Source: Clavulina sp. PMI_390 (lineage: Eukaryota > Basidiomycota > Agaricomycetes > Cantharellales > Hydnaceae). From it: DNA of 64,000 bases. The position numbers were made by a program, and so were the translations under genes. Below, one piece after another: positions 9,593 through 21,700 of the stretch (its first letter is position 1; each line of letters begins with the position of its first letter). The notes under the pieces were generated by a model. The model saw only the letters and a list, made by a program, of their open reading frames with translations. It was not told the DNA's origin and did not search any database. The stretch lies in the NCBI GenBank assembly GCA_015039315.1, contig WIDE01000040.1, positions 103,287 to 167,286 on the forward strand, written 5' to 3'.

Positions 9593-12500
9593 AGGATAGA
9601 TGATAGAGTTGAGATTTTACGTGATGACTACCCAACTTTGAATGACGATTCATCGGTGTAGAGGCGGAGTAGCGGACGATACTTTCTACATGCACATAGA
9701 TCGACTGGGAAACAATGTGATTGAACCATGTGTGAAAAGCCGAAGTTTGGAACGATCGGACATAAACAGTATGAACTATTGGCTTGACTCGAAGGTCGGC
9801 GGAGAAAGATTCAAGGAAAAGCAAAGCATTGAGCTGCGACTCTGAACATAATGTATGAATTGTTTGATAGAAGCACACACAATCTAGAATCCCGACACGC
9901 CCATGTGCCTGATTAACGAGCCTCTCCTGAGCCAATTCTGGTACGTACAGACGCGAAGCATAAATTACCACTCGGCTGGAACGCAAGACGTAAGGAGATT
10001 ATGAGTATATGCCGCGATTCGCCCATGGTTCTCATCCAACGGTTGTGTAACCCTCTAGACAACTGCCAAGACGGCAACGATAAAGTGTTATGAATATGGA
10101 GGCTCGGGCAGACTCTATTATCTGTCAGGAGACGGACCAGAAGGCTATGTAGGTACTCACGGAAGGTGTGGATAGGTTGAATGTGCGCGGGAGGTTTAGG
10201 GATTGAGGAAATATCCTATGACAACGATGTCTCCATAAGTCCATGGGACGGGAAGAGGATTGCGTCAGCGCCGGTGTTGAGGTAGATAGAGAATACAAGG
10301 GCAGCGGGACTCACATGGGAGCTGAGGCTCCCTCAGCAGATAGAAAGTACTATCGAGGGTTCATCAGGCTATAGGTTTCGTCAAATGGAACTAGGCGACA
10401 CAGATGAATAAAGCTATGCGAACGAATAGTTCAGTCGGTGTCGGGGAGGTAAAGCAAGTGGCAACATGCCGCAATGCGATGGCGCTACGATGGATCGAAG
10501 ACTGGCCCACCCAACCACCCGCCAAGCGCTTGATGCGACTTGGTGCCAGCCCCGATCCCACGCCGTACCTAGATGACGGCCCAGAAGCTAAGTTAAGAGA
10601 GAAGACTAGTTCGATGGCAGAGCCTGTAGGGTGGAAGAACAGTGCAGGAGCAGCCAGAGTGTATCAGGGGACCGCCAATCGCCTCAGGTATAATCCATCA
10701 AAGTGAGAGAAAACGGAGGGTGCATTTGACATCAGGAGTTGAGTTAAGAGATTCGAGATGGCTGACGAGAGCGACACTGAAAGAGAAGGAAGGCAAGCTA
10801 GGGGGGAAATCGTGTATCGGGCAGACGGATCAGAAGCGTAGCAGACAGTTTTCCCGGTTCATAGTAGGTAAGCTCGGCAAGTAATTAGACAAGGAGTGGC
10901 AGCTTTGAGAAATAGTCGTTTATGAGGACGGAATGAGGTTAGAGACACAAGAGCGCAGCACAGATCGAGGAGACACAGTGTCCAAGGCGTCGTCAGTAGT
11001 CCAAAGAACCTCAACATAGTCTCGAAGATCAGATAGCCGGTTTACGATCAACCCAGGGATTGCGAAATATATCTGAAGCTTTTATTGACAGTGGTACAGG
11101 AAAGATAGACACCAGAGCTCACGTAGAGTGGTCACCTTGAATCAACCCCTCTTCGAGATAGACATCAAGCGAGTGAGACAATCCCGAGCCATAGAGCAGT
11201 GCAGGTAGCCAGGCGAATCGTCAGTTTTTAAGAAAAGCCAGCGGTAAAGTAGTGCAAGACCAGAGAGCAAGCCAGTAGACCGCAAACAAGAATATTCCAG
11301 ACAATTTCCAAGCACGAGATCGTCGAAGGCGTCCATAGAGTAGAGACTGACAGGAAGAAACGAAACGTCGCCAGATGAGAGTCAAATTCGTCGCACAGAC
11401 TAACCAGAGAAGGTTTTATAAAGTTCGAGTCGCCTCAGGTATTGACGCCACACACTAGTCGAAAGAACCAGCAATCAGCAAAGCCAACCGAACAGAATTC
11501 CAGGACGAGATCAAGCGAGAACAGAATAAGAAGTAAGCTGGAGCGTGTTGATAGGACGAAGGGAGTCGAGTGGTCGAAGAACGTAGGCGTTGCCGAGAGA
11601 CTGGAAGCAGAGCTGTAATAGGAGGGATTCGGGTTGACAGTGGTGACGAGAAATAGTTAGTTGAATGGGGCCAGAAAAGAGAAACTTACCTTGGCTGAGG
11701 TGAAGGAATCTAGGGAGAGGTGTAGATGGGGGTGAAGAAGCTGCCTATTGCGCAGGCTCTCTTTTTATACCCCACCAGCGGTCAGACCACTTTGTACGAC
11801 GCCACCAACCGCACTATGACTTTGTACGGGTTTTGTCCGCCAAAGGACAAAATGACATACAAATTACATAGAGGAGACAAAGAGGCGCTACGGCGTTACG
11901 GGCTTCAGGTCACCTCAAGGGGACGGCCACGTGTAGCCGCTTTGTCTGCTCTGTGGTCGAGGTTCCTTGGGTGTGGCGTCAAGTTAACTGGACCCTGTCA
12001 GATGATATGTAGCAACTCAGCTGGCACAGAAAGGAGGGGGATATTAATCGGTTAATTAGAACTGGCTTTGAACGATCTTGATCACTGGCCTGGACGTTCA
12101 CGCAAGCATTGGTGGCCAAAGGAGGAGAATGAGGATATCAGTATGTACTGACAGCACGGGAATCGTGGAGCAGTGACGCAAGAGAACACGCAAGACGCAT
12201 CGGTAATTTCTGTAATTCTTTGGATTCACATTTACATTCGACACGTGCAATGATGATACGGGACGAGGACCCTGAATCGTGTGGCTGCCATTGACATGGA
12301 CGACATACGATACAATATCTATCTTTGCTGGAGCCACGGAACATCTTTCATGCTACGTCTCGCACACTTTCTCTAGTTCTTCGCTGAATGAGATCTAGCA
12401 GGTTACAGGTAGCCATCTGAAATTTAGAGTGCTGCGACATTTGGTGAGACGAAGCATGACACAAGGAACAAGGACATCTTGGGTTAAGCATGCAGTCTTC

Positions 12501-12685
12501 GCCATCAAAGCCGGACCACAGCCTTATTTCATACAACTTGTAAATATCCAATCATGAGCAAGGAGTTCTGGCTGTTGCTGCGTAGCGATGGGGGACGAAG
12601 AGCGCCGGTGTTTACACCTGTTTACCTGCTCCCATTAACAATCGCCAGCCCCCCATCCGGCGGAGATGCCCGTGAACCTGAATTG
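9593..12685. other. 3.1-kb stretch without a recognised protein gene
   Basis: Contains the 3' flank of the secreted-protein gene at left and the promoter and probable leader of the ubiquitin protease at right. In between, about 10100-11740 is strikingly purine-rich on the plus strand, so pyrimidine-rich on the minus strand. Several frames run 60-140 codons but none reads like a conserved protein. See the separate entry for a possible spliced minus-strand transcript. Confidence 0.4.
11084..11769 (-). ncRNA. possible spliced minus-strand transcript
   Basis: On the minus strand a TATA box (TATAAAAA, 11769-11762) is followed about 75 bases later by a consensus splice donor, CAAG|GTAAGT (donor G at 11689), and a matching acceptor, TATTACAG (ends 11613), giving a 77-nt intron of typical local size. 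Downstream sequence is CT-rich. The first start codon with a usable frame appears only at 11336 (64 codons, no recognised homology). An AATAAA on the minus strand occurs near 11090; I use it as a provisional left end, but the transcript could run on towards 9600. A long non-coding RNA or a gene with a long leader are both possible. Confidence 0.3.
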
Positions 12686-15273
12686 ATGTCTGATACTATT
12701 CTCTATTTCTTCGAACTTCTGCAAGGATATACGGCCCTCGTTTTCTCCTTGTTTCTCCCAAATCCTTCTGCCGCCTGGGCTCGGTCACAAGCGCATGAGT
12801 GGGGCATCATGTTTGTTATCAACTGGGTATATAACCAACTGTCGCCATCGACGCAATCGATTGCGGACGACTCAGAATACTCTTCTGGGCGACACAGCTC
12901 GAAAGGTCGCTCAAAATCATCCAAATCCTCGGAGGCAGGCGCGCATGTACCTGAAGCTGACGAAGGTGTGGCCATTGAGCTTCGCAGGTTGCAGCACCCA
13001 TTCTCATCTTTCCAAACTTTTTATTTCTGCTCATATAGGCGTCAAGGATGGATATTACGCTGGTCTCGTCAACATTTCGGGCACATACTGCTTTATGAAC
13101 TCAGTTCTGCAAGTACGCGTCACATCCCACGCTCCAAACTCATGTATTAACGCTCCGGCCTATCAAACAACAGTCATTTGCATCCCTCAACTACCTCATA
13201 CCATATCTCGATGCCGTAGAACGCAAGGCAGAGCAGTTCGATGTACCCACCCCTGTCATTGACACCCTTAAGGAGGTCCTGACGAGTAAGCCACATCATA
13301 ATGATCCGCCCACACGCCAAAACCAATTTTTTTTTCGTATAATAGCCCTCAATACCCCACATTCTCGACGAACCTCGGTTAGACCTATTAAGATGATTGA
13401 AGCTCTCTCGGCCCCTGCACGCGATGGTTCCAGCAAATCCCTTCTGTTTTCATCACGCGAACACCAGGACGCTCAGGAGCTCTTTCAGCTGCTGTCGAGC
13501 CTCATCAAGGACGAAGCCACTGCGGTGGACAAGGATGCAGAGCAGGCGTTCGTTGGTCTTGGTATTGCCCTCTCGCACGTGAAAGGCAAGCTGGACGAGG
13601 TAGGAAAGGGGATGTTTGACGGTCTCACTGCAAACCGCCGGAGCTGTGTCGTCTGTGGATATACAGAAGCAGTCATGCACTTTGGATTCGACAATGTTCA
13701 GCTCTCGCTTCCATTTGCAGTAAGTAGATATCCCCCAACTCGTATTTGTGATTGCCTTGCTGACAGCGCGCTATAGGGGAAGGTATCCCTCGAGGACGTT
13801 CTCCACGAGATGACAAAAATCGAGGTCCTAACTGACTGTATGTGCCGCAAATGCTCCCTTGTGGCCACCGAACGTCGGTTGGAAGAAGAGATTCAGCGGC
13901 TGACATCTGAGGAGCCCAGCTCGGCTGATACCCCCGTCAGTCAATCAAGAAAGAAGCGAATAAAAGAGACGAAAAAGCTCCAATCCCGCGTTGCCGCACT
14001 CATTAAGGAGGGTAGAATAGAGGAGGATGTCAAAGGGCTGAAGATTGAGCGCACGCTAAGTCGAGCGAGCACAAAGCAAGTCATGCTTGCGCGTGCCCCT
14101 CCTGTCCTCGTTCTTCACCTAAATCGGTCATCATTCTGGGGACACTCTGCATCGAAGAACACAACTGCCGTAGTTTATCCCGAACTCCTTGATCTCACTC
14201 CCTTTACAACCTCTGGACAGCTTTCCACCTCACCCTCTGCTCCTATATCGTCAACTGCTCCACCACCATCCGTTCTATCACATCTCGCCAAATCATCATC
14301 ATCATCATCGCAATCATCCTCCTCTCCTGCCTCTCCCCGCGTCTACTACATCCTCCAGGCCATCGTTTGTCACTACGGCGGCCATGGCTTCGGGCATTAC
14401 ATTTGCTACCGCCGAAAACCACGACCAATCGTCTCCTCATCATCACAGCCACGGTTCCGCCCACCAACGCTTCAGGATTTGAGTGATCCAGCATCAGGGA
14501 AAGGGTGGCTGAGGATATCCGATGACTCAGTAGGCGAGGTTGGGATCAATACTGTCCTTGGGGATCAGAGCGGTGTGTTCCTCCTATTCTACGAGCGCGT
14601 AGCTCACCAGGAGGGGACATCGGTGCCTGCAGCCACCCGCAGGGTCTCTGTATCCCAAGCTGCGGCGACACCCCGAGCAAATGGTTCTGCGGTACCGATA
14701 GCTTCATCCTCGACATCATTGGCATCCATCCAATCAGCCTCCAGCTCTAGTGGGTCCAGTACAGCAACCATTGTCCCATCTACTAACTCCCACCGCAGCA
14801 GCACTGATCCTGGTGCCGTGCTAAAGCATGATTACCCTCCCACTGCTTCTCTCCCCTCTCGCCCCAGTACACCTCGTATCGTGCGCAGTGTCTCTGTAGG
14901 CTTGCAGCCGTTCTCCCGACCTGGGTCAAGGGCATCCACACCAAGCCTCATGAATGGTCCAGCTATGCTTAGTCGCTCGTCAACGCTGAGCGAGGTACCT
15001 ATGCATCGGTTGGCCGTCACCACAGCCGAGGAGTCGACTGATTCTCCCGATACTCCCACTACTGCAACTTCACCGGCTGAGCCGAAGATGAACGGCGGGG
15101 CGATACATGAGGAAGCGGATGCCAAGCCGGAAGCTGCAGTACTAGATGCGAGCGGCAAGCCTGCAAGCCCAGTTGATGACCGAGCAGCTACTGCTAGTCC
15201 GACTTCCGCTTCGACAACTTCTCATTCAACTTCCCCATCGAAGAAAAAGAAGAAGAAATCTGGAAAGAAGTAA
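12686..15273 (+). CDS. ubiquitin carboxyl-terminal hydrolase, Ubp1-like
   Basis: CDS join(12686..12965,13039..13112,13174..13285,13346..13719,13777..15273), 778 aa. A USP-family deubiquitinase. The N-terminus has two hydrophobic stretches (about residues 4-25 and 35-50), so membrane anchoring as in yeast Ubp1 is plausible. The Cys box GLVNISGTYCFMNSVLQ places the nucleophile at Cys111. The next box is SREHQDAQELF. Paired Cys (CVVCG, CMCRKC) look zinc-binding. VLHLNRSSFW and the His box HYGGHGFGHYICYR put the catalytic His at about 487. A Ser-rich insert precedes the His box, and the last ~240 aa are low-complexity with a Lys-rich end. An in-frame ATG at 12554 would add 44 residues; I prefer 12686 because the extra part looks like leader sequence. 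The first intron has a GTGTGG donor. Confidence 0.92.
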
Positions 15274-15495
15274 GAGAAGAGCGTTTCAAGTAGAGGCGTG
15301 CAGGAGGTTTATTTAGGGCAGATTTTCGGACGCGGGCTGTGGATTTTTTTTTTGCTTTCGCATGTGCTTTCATTTGATTTTTCGTTGTAGGGGCATAGCG
15401 CCCTGGTGCAATGAGGGTATTGATACGATAAGATTCTCGACTTAGTATAGTCTAATATATCGCAAATTCACTATCTAGACCCAGCATTAGACTCT
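15274..15495. other. convergent 3' flank
   Basis: Short space between the ends of the ubiquitin protease (+) and the Ash2-type gene (-). Presumed 3' untranslated sequence only. Confidence 0.4.
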
Positions 15496-18486
15496 TCACG
15501 AAGGCGGACCAGGTTCTCTACCTGCATCAGTGCTTGGGCCCATACCCGCTGCACTGCCGCTGTGCTTCCTCTGCACTGCAGGTGCGTAATAAGGATTCGG
15601 CACACTTGCCAACCCCGCTGAAGGGCCTGGTTGTGCATGCTGCTGCTGAGCGAGCATCTGAGCTTTCGCTTGTGCTTGTGCCTGGAACTGGGCAGCGTGC
15701 ATCTGAGGCGATGGCGGCGGGTAGTACTGTCCATACATGTAATAGGCACCACTAGGACCAGCATTGGGAGATTGCGGATAGGGATTGGAGAGCGGTGATG
15801 TGGAAGAGGAGGGTTGCACACCCCCTGTGCCGCCAAGACCTGGACCGGATGTAGGGAATGTCGGAGAGCGGATGGGTCCCCCGAGAGAATTCAAGCTCAA
15901 TGGGGAAGCGGAGGGCATCCCTAATGTTGGAGTTCGCCCAGAAATGGGGCTCGGAATCGCGGATAAGGAAGGACCTGGACCTCCAGCTGTTGATAATGGG
16001 GGAAGGTAATAAGGATTGTTCCCCGCGGACAGTGGTTGAGCGGGGCTGTATCCTGGATAGGGAGCAGGTTTTGCATATGGTCCAGGATAGGGCGGGATCC
16101 CTGCGGGGGAGGGCCGATAGGATGGTGTCGAAGGGTATGAGGATGTTGGAGAAGGCATTGTCATGTTGAGGTATTCTTGAGGAGAATTTGGATCTCCTCC
16201 AATGGAACCTGTTCGGGGAGGTCGAGATGCGGTTGGGGAAGATGAAGATGAGGAGTCGGGATCTCCACTAGCAGAGATCGGATCGGTCCCGGGAGGAGCG
16301 GGGGCGGGGAAAGCACTTGCTGGTGGTTGCTGCGGCGGGTTCGACAGAGGCGAAGAAACATACGGAGTATACGGTACACTGCCGGGTGTATGAGCATGTG
16401 GGTACCCCATCGTGTGACCAGCGCCGTACGCGAGAGGGTGAGACGACGCACGAGACGTGGCGTACGCCGGGTTGTCGGAGTCTGGTGTTCTGGTTCGTGG
16501 AGCTGGTGAGGATGACAACCGAGCTTTCTTCGCTGGCGGGGCGGATGTTGAGGCAGAAGTATTGCTGGAAGGAAGAGAGAGCGGGGATGGGATGGCTGGA
16601 GTGTATGAAGGAGTTACGGATCCACTCGTCGAAGGGATTGGGGGAGTAGGTAACGGTGTTGGGTCAGTGGGAGATGGAGGGGCCAACGACGTGCTCGAAG
16701 CCGTCTTAGGAAGAGTAGGCATTGAGGTGTCTGATATCGTCACCTCCGGCACCGGCGTAGCTGCTGGGGCAGGGGTAGCCGATGTAGATCGTGCGCCAGG
16801 AGCCGGCGATGCACTCGAACGTTTCCCTTTCGCAGCAGCTTTCCCTGGCGTAGTAGAAGTCTTCTGCTTTTGCTTCTCATCTGTCGCCTCCGCTTTAGCG
16901 CCTTTCTTCTTTGCCTCTTTCGCCTCTGCCAGTTTGACATTCAGAGCATTGGCGATAGTCGCCGAACGAAGCTCATTCTCCTCCTCGCTGTCGATCTTTC
17001 GCAGCTCGGCAAGATATTCAGGGTACCGCTCACACAAAGGCCTCCATTTAGGGATCGATTCATCACTGGCAGCGGGATCTTCCTCAGACATTTGCTCCTG
17101 GGCGGGGGTGGGGTTCGGCGAATAGGATGGTGGAGGAGCGTACTTGAAATCTGGGCCAGCATTGATCTTGACTTTTGCGTTTCCGAAGAGGGAGATGAAT
17201 GGATAATACCCAAGGGTGCCATCATCAAAATGGTTCTCACGCTCCTTCAGAGCATTCTGCTTGACGGCTGCGCCCTTGGCTTTCACCTTGGGCTGTTGGA
17301 GTTGGAGGTAAGAGAATAAGTCTTGAAAAGCTAGCCCTTGATCCTCGCCATTGACAAAAAATGAAATGGCGGAGTTGTCGAGAGTAGGTAGCGGGCGTAG
17401 AGGCTCCTTCTTCACCACCGACCTCTGATCAGGAGAAGGGGCACCACCAACGCGTTTGCGAGACGGGGCTGAGGCGGGCGTATTTTTGACTTGTGCACCA
17501 GCAGCACGACTCCCTCGCCTACCAACAGGGCCTGCATTTTCTGGTGTGGCATTTGATTGTTCTGCAAGGGTTTTGTAGAACTCGTCGGGATTGTCCACGA
17601 GAGTGTCCATTTCTTTCGAATGCGAGTATTCGGAGGACTCGAAGAAGGAAGAGCCACGATATTGGATTGCAGCGCGTTTTGGAACAATCCGGGCTGGGTC
17701 GTCTTTGTCATTTGGATTCGCTTCTCTCCTAGGAGGAAGTGAGATGTAGAGCCCAATAGTATCACCAGTGCCATACGATTTTCCATATGGCTTTGGTCGA
17801 GAGAGCGTCACTTTCTCCCCACTTCTATCTCGATATCCGTAGGAATAACCATCAAGACCAGCTGGACCGTTGAGAGAGGACTCGCGCCGGGCCCAACCTA
17901 GACGGACATGCGCGCCACCAGACATGGGAGAGTCTGTTGATGAGGTTCCATTGCCATCGCCCTTGATGATGTCGATCTCGAAGTACCATTGGCCCTCCCG
18001 TACCGGAACGTTCAGTCTAGCGCTTCGGAAGCCTTTGTCACCAGCGAGGCCGAGTCCATCCTCGGTAACTCTGATGAATGGACTTCGGTCCTCCCAGCTC
18101 ACTCGGACACAGTTGGCAGGAGTAGATTCCCCGGTCTGATAGTACGGGAAGTCGTCGACAGCAGGATCATAGGTGGGAGAGAGGACTGCTGGGAGGTAAC
18201 GATAATTGCGGGACTGAGGGACATCGTTGGTTGTAAAGTAGCCTGGCTCATGGGATGCAACAAATGCAGGGGGTTTAAGGACAGAGGTGGAAGATTGGAG
18301 GGGGGCAACGCTTCCCGGAGTCCGAGCTTCGCTTGGGGCACCATCCTCTGGCCGAGGAGTGGTTTCACCAGATCGAGTAGACGCGTCGTTTGGCGCACGC
18401 TTGCGCTTCTGAGGTACCGAAGAAGTCGGTGGGGTCCGATTTGGAGCAACGTGTTCATCAGAGGCGAGCAGATTTCGCATATCCAT
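15496..18486 (-). CDS. Ash2/Bre2-type SPRY protein of the COMPASS H3K4 methyltransferase complex
   Basis: A single open frame of 996 aa. After a short disordered N-terminus comes a split SPRY domain: YYQTGESTPANCVRVSWEDR, KGFRSARLNVPVREGQWYFE, GAHVRLGWARRE and GYSYGYRD (about residues 110-245), then after a linker ISFFVNGEDQGLAF and GYYPFISLFGNAKVKINAGP (about 375-460). This pattern is typical of fungal Ash2/Bre2, the subunit that with Rbbp5/Swd1 activates Set1 methylation of histone H3 Lys4 in the nucleus. The remaining ~500 aa are Pro/Ser/Thr-rich and end in Gln/Ala-rich sequence. No PHD finger is seen, as in yeast Bre2. The start is ATG at 18486; the frame runs a few codons further up without ATG, and a leader splice ending CCTAG lies just upstream. 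Confidence 0.9.
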   Translation of the reverse strand: MDMRNLLASDEHVAPNRTPPTSSVPQKRKRAPNDASTRSGETTPRPEDGAPSEARTPGSVAPLQSSTSVLKPPAFVASHEPGYFTTNDVPQSRNYRYLPAVLSPTYDPAVDDFPYYQTGESTPANCVRVSWEDRSPFIRVTEDGLGLAGDKGFRSARLNVPVREGQWYFEIDIIKGDGNGTSSTDSPMSGGAHVRLGWARRESSLNGPAGLDGYSYGYRDRSGEKVTLSRPKPYGKSYGTGDTIGLYISLPPRREANPNDKDDPARIVPKRAAIQYRGSSFFESSEYSHSKEMDTLVDNPDEFYKTLAEQSNATPENAGPVGRRGSRAAGAQVKNTPASAPSRKRVGGAPSPDQRSVVKKEPLRPLPTLDNSAISFFVNGEDQGLAFQDLFSYLQLQQPKVKAKGAAVKQNALKERENHFDDGTLGYYPFISLFGNAKVKINAGPDFKYAPPPSYSPNPTPAQEQMSEEDPAASDESIPKWRPLCERYPEYLAELRKIDSEEENELRSATIANALNVKLAEAKEAKKKGAKAEATDEKQKQKTSTTPGKAAAKGKRSSASPAPGARSTSATPAPAATPVPEVTISDTSMPTLPKTASSTSLAPPSPTDPTPLPTPPIPSTSGSVTPSYTPAIPSPLSLPSSNTSASTSAPPAKKARLSSSPAPRTRTPDSDNPAYATSRASSHPLAYGAGHTMGYPHAHTPGSVPYTPYVSSPLSNPPQQPPASAFPAPAPPGTDPISASGDPDSSSSSSPTASRPPRTGSIGGDPNSPQEYLNMTMPSPTSSYPSTPSYRPSPAGIPPYPGPYAKPAPYPGYSPAQPLSAGNNPYYLPPLSTAGGPGPSLSAIPSPISGRTPTLGMPSASPLSLNSLGGPIRSPTFPTSGPGLGGTGGVQPSSSTSPLSNPYPQSPNAGPSGAYYMYGQYYPPPSPQMHAAQFQAQAQAKAQMLAQQQHAQPGPSAGLASVPNPYYAPAVQRKHSGSAAGMGPSTDAGREPGPPS

Positions 18487-18737
18487 CTTTGACCTAGGCA
18501 CAAATGTGTGTGAGCGTCAGAGAGTTCTCATTAGCTGGGATAGTAAATAAAGAGCTTTACCGCTTTTACGGTCCTCTTAGTATATTAGAATAGGATAGTC
18601 CAATAATGAGGCACACCACAATTGAGCAAATCGAGTGGCTGTCTGCCTGCTCACAGGGACATTTGGTTTGTTTGGCCCTTTTGTTTGTATGTGTTTGCGC
18701 GTCCCCGTGTTTGTTGACCCCTCCAACGCGCGACGCG
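18487..18737. promoter_or_regulatory. divergent promoter, Ash2-type gene / RhoGEF 1
   Basis: 251 bp between divergent start codons. It contains CT/TG-rich stretches near 18650-18700 and a short AT-rich part near 18570-18600. No clear TATA box. Confidence 0.4.
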
Positions 18738-21700
18738 ATGCTCTCGCCGCGCAAACAGGTTCCTCTTGCTAGTGGGACTCCCTCAGATCGGCCACGCGCT
18801 CGCAGCTACAACTCAACAGACCCATCACAATCAACAAAACGCGCCTTTTTCTGTTCTGTCGTCTTTGAAGTGGCCGACAAGGACGAACCATTACACCCTG
18901 GTGCGTCGAATCTCTAGAGCTATGCACGACACCCGTCTCATCTATCGAAACTCTCCCATGGGGTATTTAGACGTGCAAAAAATCATCAAATCTCTTGGAA
19001 CTCAGTTATCAGCTGATGGCAAACCAGTGGACTATGACAACGATAACCCATTCTCCACAACACCAAGTCCGACTGCCGAAAATGGACTAAAATCATTATC
19101 TACTGTAGGTGTACCCATTCTTCGTTCTGCAATATCCACACGTTATCTTATCTCGTCTCACGGTTGTCAAGTATGAGCTGGGCTCAGCACGGCCCCAATC
19201 CCTCGCCGACGTCATTCAAGAGCTCGTCAAGACCGAAAGGAATTACGTTCAGAAACTACGTGTTCTGAAAACATCCTATGCAGATCCTTTACGGTCTTTC
19301 GCTCGTAGCAAAGACACCGCTATCATTCCTGCGTATGAAGCCAACACGTTATTCGGTAACATCGACACCCTCCTCCCCGCAAACGAAGCATTCTTATCTG
19401 ACTTGGAGAGAATGCTTGCACCAAATGGAAAGAGGACAGTCGGTGGGATAGGAGATGTGACGAAAAAACACGTGCGTCTCCGAGTCCCAATTCATAATTT
19501 ATTGTGCTGGCTGTCGCTAACGCCACAAGATATCCAGTTCCAGAAACTAAAAACATTCGACTGTTATCGCCAATACTACTCCAAACGTGAGGAAGCCCAG
19601 TCAATATTTCGGCGTGAACTGCAACGGCGGTCTGGCTTCTCTGCGTTCATCGATGTATGTTTGCGTATTGCTCCATTCATCCACCTATTTATTGATTTCT
19701 TCTCCCCAGCGGATACAATACTCTGCCTCTGATGGATCCAATGGCATGGATCTCAGAGGCCTTCTCATGGAGCCTGTGCAGCGAATGCCGCGATACACGC
19801 TACTGTTCGAAAGTAAGTCCTGTTTACAGGTCTTCTAACAACCGCTCTGACCCTCGTCTTTTTCTTTCCTCCACCAGCTATGCTGAAATACATGGATCCG
19901 TCCGACCCACAACGAGCCAAACTTATTGAAGCATATGAGGCAGGAAACAAGATCGCACTGGCCGAAACAGACGATCAAACTCGCCGAGCTGCCGTTATGA
20001 TTGGCCTAGGGCGCTCAATGGAAGACTTCCCAGTATGTTGATCTAAGAAGGACTCACGACAAACTTATTTTGTGACAAATCCTTGATTTGCATAGCCGAC
20101 ATTGATCAGCAATAACAGGCGGTTCATTGACTGCATTGACGTAGAGGACACTATGAACACAGACCCATCATCCAGTTCAATGTCATTCTCTTCCTCCAGC
20201 TCACCCGCCGTTCCATGCACTCTTTTCCTCTTCGACGATCGGCTATTAATAGCAAAGAGACATTCCACTTCTACTCCAGGTCGAATCTTGGCGGGCCTCG
20301 ATGACATGGAGCGGTTAGCGAAAGGAGGTGTTCTGACGACTGCTGGGATGTCGGCTAAGAAGAGCATGAGCTCGAAAGGAGTGGTCGACATCACAGATCT
20401 CGTTGCCACTGATCCTGGTGGAGCAAGTATGTTCATTTCTGTGGTGTCCTATTCTGATTTGGTCTCTAACTACTCCTGCTCTCCGACCTAGGTCTTCATC
20501 TCTTCCTTGAAAAGGAGCCCCCAGACCAGTCTGATCGCTGGTCAAACCGGCCGTTCCGCTCTCTGACTGTGGTACATCCTCCAGCCAGTGCCGCCCAAGC
20601 TCCAGGGCAAGTCGCTGAAGATAAGAAACGATTCTTGGAGAATTTGTGGACTGCTCAAGCAATGTATCGTGCCAAGAATGGGCGTTCCATTGCTTTTGCA
20701 GGTAAAGAGGTTGATGTGGGAACAAACAAGAAGACGACGGCGAGGACCTGGTTCAATGTCTACCAACGGACTGCGTATCTGGGCGAGCCTAAAAAAGTGC
20801 GTACCCCCCGGAGAAATTGATTACGGTAACTAACAACTCGAGCTCAGACCAAAATTGTGCTTCACATCGATCCTGATGGCACAGCAGACCCTATTCCCTT
20901 TGGTGTGCAATCGGGCCCGTATATCGTTGTGCGAGTACGACCGATGCGAGATGACATGTCGGTTTATGGGATCTCATCATGCGACAACTCGGACGAGGGA
21001 GAGGAAGATATCGTTCGCACTTCGTCCATCTCAACTCGGATAACGCAAACGAGTAAGCCTCCGTGATTGTAGAACTACGCGCACTTAATACTGACCTCAA
21101 TCTGAAGTCCATCAGTGCGGTTTATTCCGTTTCTCCACAGGTAATGCCTCTCGGCCCACCACGCCTACGGCAAGTACGCGGGGCCGTGGTGCCATATTCA
21201 ACCTGGATGCGATCAGTCGTGGCCTCTTCAACTCGAGGTCTGGACCGACTGGGTCCACCATGTCACATACCCGCGGCATCAGTGGTTCCGACTACTTTGG
21301 CAGCGGGAGTGGCGGAGGAAGCAGTGCTGGTGGGAGCAGCTCACGCAAGCGAACTCGCTCGAACAGTCGTGGCTCAACACTCATCTCACATTCCACTGGG
21401 ACGACTGCGACGAGCACGACGAATGACAGCATGCGGTTCTTCTCGCACCGTTCTAATTCTACCGCCGCTACGTCAATCTTCGATGGAGGTGATTCTCTGG
21501 GCCAGAAGTTCCGTACTTCTTCCAGCCCGATGAAGTTCTTCACGAGGCACAAGTCTCCGGAGCGGTCTCCAAGTAGAGGTAGCGATAGCCCGTCGAAGGC
21601 ATTCACTGCCGAGCTGGAATTCGCGGCGATGAGTTACGATGCCCTTTCGAAGGAGGCGGAGAGAGAGGCGGACGAGGACGCAGATGAAGTTGAGGCCATG

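Noticed and set aside
9561..9986. 141-codon minus-strand frame antisense to the 3' end of the secreted-protein gene
   Set aside because: Overlaps the coding end and 3' flank of a supported gene, and the composition looks random.
10404..10884. Two plus-strand frames of 80-100 codons in the purine-rich region
   Set aside because: Explained by strand bias that lowers stop frequency; no protein-like features or neighbours in frame.
16457..17125. 222-codon plus-strand frame antisense to the Ash2-type gene
   Set aside because: Gly/Val/Ser-rich shadow of the Pro/Ser/Thr-rich coding strand.
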